64,000 nt of DNA. It comes from Lacibacter sp. H375 (GTDB lineage: Bacteria; Bacteroidota; Bacteroidia; Chitinophagales; Chitinophagaceae). The DNA lies in NCBI RefSeq assembly GCF_037892425.1, contig NZ_JBBKTT010000001.1, positions 3,410,001 to 3,474,000 of the forward strand. Direction: 5' to 3'. Of this stretch, positions 63,604 to 64,000 are shown piece after piece (position 1 is the stretch's first letter; every line of letters begins with the position of its first letter). Below the pieces are notes generated by a model. That model was not told where the DNA came from and did not search any database. It worked only from the letters and a program-made list of their open reading frames with translations. The translations under genes and the position numbers were made by a program.

Positions 63604-64000
63604 ATGAAAACTTTTGCTGATAAAATAATCGCATTCAATAGACAACTTAATTTTTCAGAAATCTTACCAAAGGGAATCAGTATCATGAATCCTTTCAAAG
63701 AGAATAAAAATGCCTTTTCTGTTTCTTCTGAATTTTATAAGAAATATTATAGCGATTATAATTCTAGACATTTGATTTTAGGCATTAACCCCGGGAGATT
63801 CGGTGCCGGTATTACCGGTATACCGTTTACAGATCCCAAACGGGCTGTTGACAAATGCGGATTATCATTTAAGGGTGAATTAAAACACGAACCTTCTTCT
63901 GTATTTGTTTATGAAGTAATAGAGGCCTTTGGTGGTGCTGATTCTTTTTACAAACGTTTTTATATTAACTCGGTTTGCCCGCTGGGTTTCACCGCCACAA
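63604..64000 (+). CDS. Uracil-DNA glycosylase family protein (SMUG2/DUF4918 type), 3' end outside window
   Basis: The first 132 residues are present. FADKIIAFNRQLNFSEILPKGI and the active-site-side segment LILGINPGRFGAGITGIPFTDP match the SMUG2-like uracil-DNA glycosylase group (DUF4918) common in Bacteroidota, which removes uracil or damaged pyrimidines from DNA. A second in-frame ATG at 63598 would add two residues. The C-terminal part with the catalytic His loop is beyond the window. Confidence 0.8.
   Translation, partial: MKTFADKIIAFNRQLNFSEILPKGISIMNPFKENKNAFSVSSEFYKKYYSDYNSRHLILGINPGRFGAGITGIPFTDPKRAVDKCGLSFKGELKHEPSSVFVYEVIEAFGGADSFYKRFYINSVCPLGFTAT

Noticed and set aside
1-64000. CRISPR array, rRNA operon, transposase or integrase
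   Set aside because: No regularly spaced identical repeats of array type, no rRNA sequence and no recombinase motif were found on either strand.

Overview
The window reads as chromosomal DNA of a saprophytic Bacteroidota bacterium, most likely a member of the Chitinophagaceae. Evidence is two SusC/SusD pairs, a hybrid two-component system with a beta-propeller sensor, many exported glycoside hydrolases, lipoproteins with Bacteroidota-style lipoboxes, TAnnTTTG-type -7 promoter elements and the absence of encoded CCA at a tRNA 3' end. The genus is an inference; no rRNA is present.

Region 1 (1-7.9 kb) is a fucose/galactoside locus: the tail of a GH2 beta-galactosidase, a divergent AraC regulator, a broken remnant of a FucP-type permease, an aldo/keto reductase and a zinc alcohol dehydrogenase (oxidative L-fucose-type catabolism), a GH97 alpha-galactosidase-like enzyme, a RhaM/FucU-like mutarotase and a GH29 alpha-L-fucosidase. 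Region 2 (8.2-29.4 kb) is a complete polysaccharide utilization locus: hybrid two-component sensor/regulator, SusC, SusD, a surface glycan-binding lipoprotein, then GH42, GH39, GH3, an acetylesterase and GH2. A ladder of TGCAAC-type repeats spaced 22-23 bp precedes susC and is a good candidate operator. No endo-acting backbone enzyme is encoded here.

Region 3 (29.5-30.5 kb) has no gene. It contains a tRNA 3'-end fragment with its terminator on the minus strand, which looks like an integration scar, and palindromic repeat-like sequence.

Region 4 (30.5-45.0 kb) is the most unusual part. A second SusC/SusD pair leads a same-strand cluster of two alkaline-phosphatase-superfamily enzymes, a TonB-dependent receptor, a PhnZ-like HD oxygenase, a phosphonatase-like HAD hydrolase, a multi-pass membrane transporter and a phosphonate-associated FAD oxidoreductase. 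The layout suggests capture of a phosphonate-bearing macromolecule or lipid at the cell surface, release of an aminoethylphosphonate-type monomer in the periplasm, import, and two alternative cytoplasmic C-P cleavage routes.

Region 5 (45.2-53.1 kb) is a copper homeostasis island: a multicopper oxidase with a Met-rich insert and a C-terminal beta-barrel-like extension, a DUF3347 protein, a CopZ-like chaperone, two divergent AraC-type regulators that each carry an N-terminal HMA-like CxxC module, a CopA P-type ATPase and a quinone-reductase-like MDR enzyme. Region 6 (53.7-64 kb) holds a cysteine-less HMA paralogue with a small membrane protein sharing its C-terminal motif, a lipoprotein of unknown function, an RND efflux operon (adaptor, pump, TolC-like channel), a SpoIIAA-like protein, a DUF2235 lipoprotein hydrolase and the start of a SMUG2-like uracil-DNA glycosylase.
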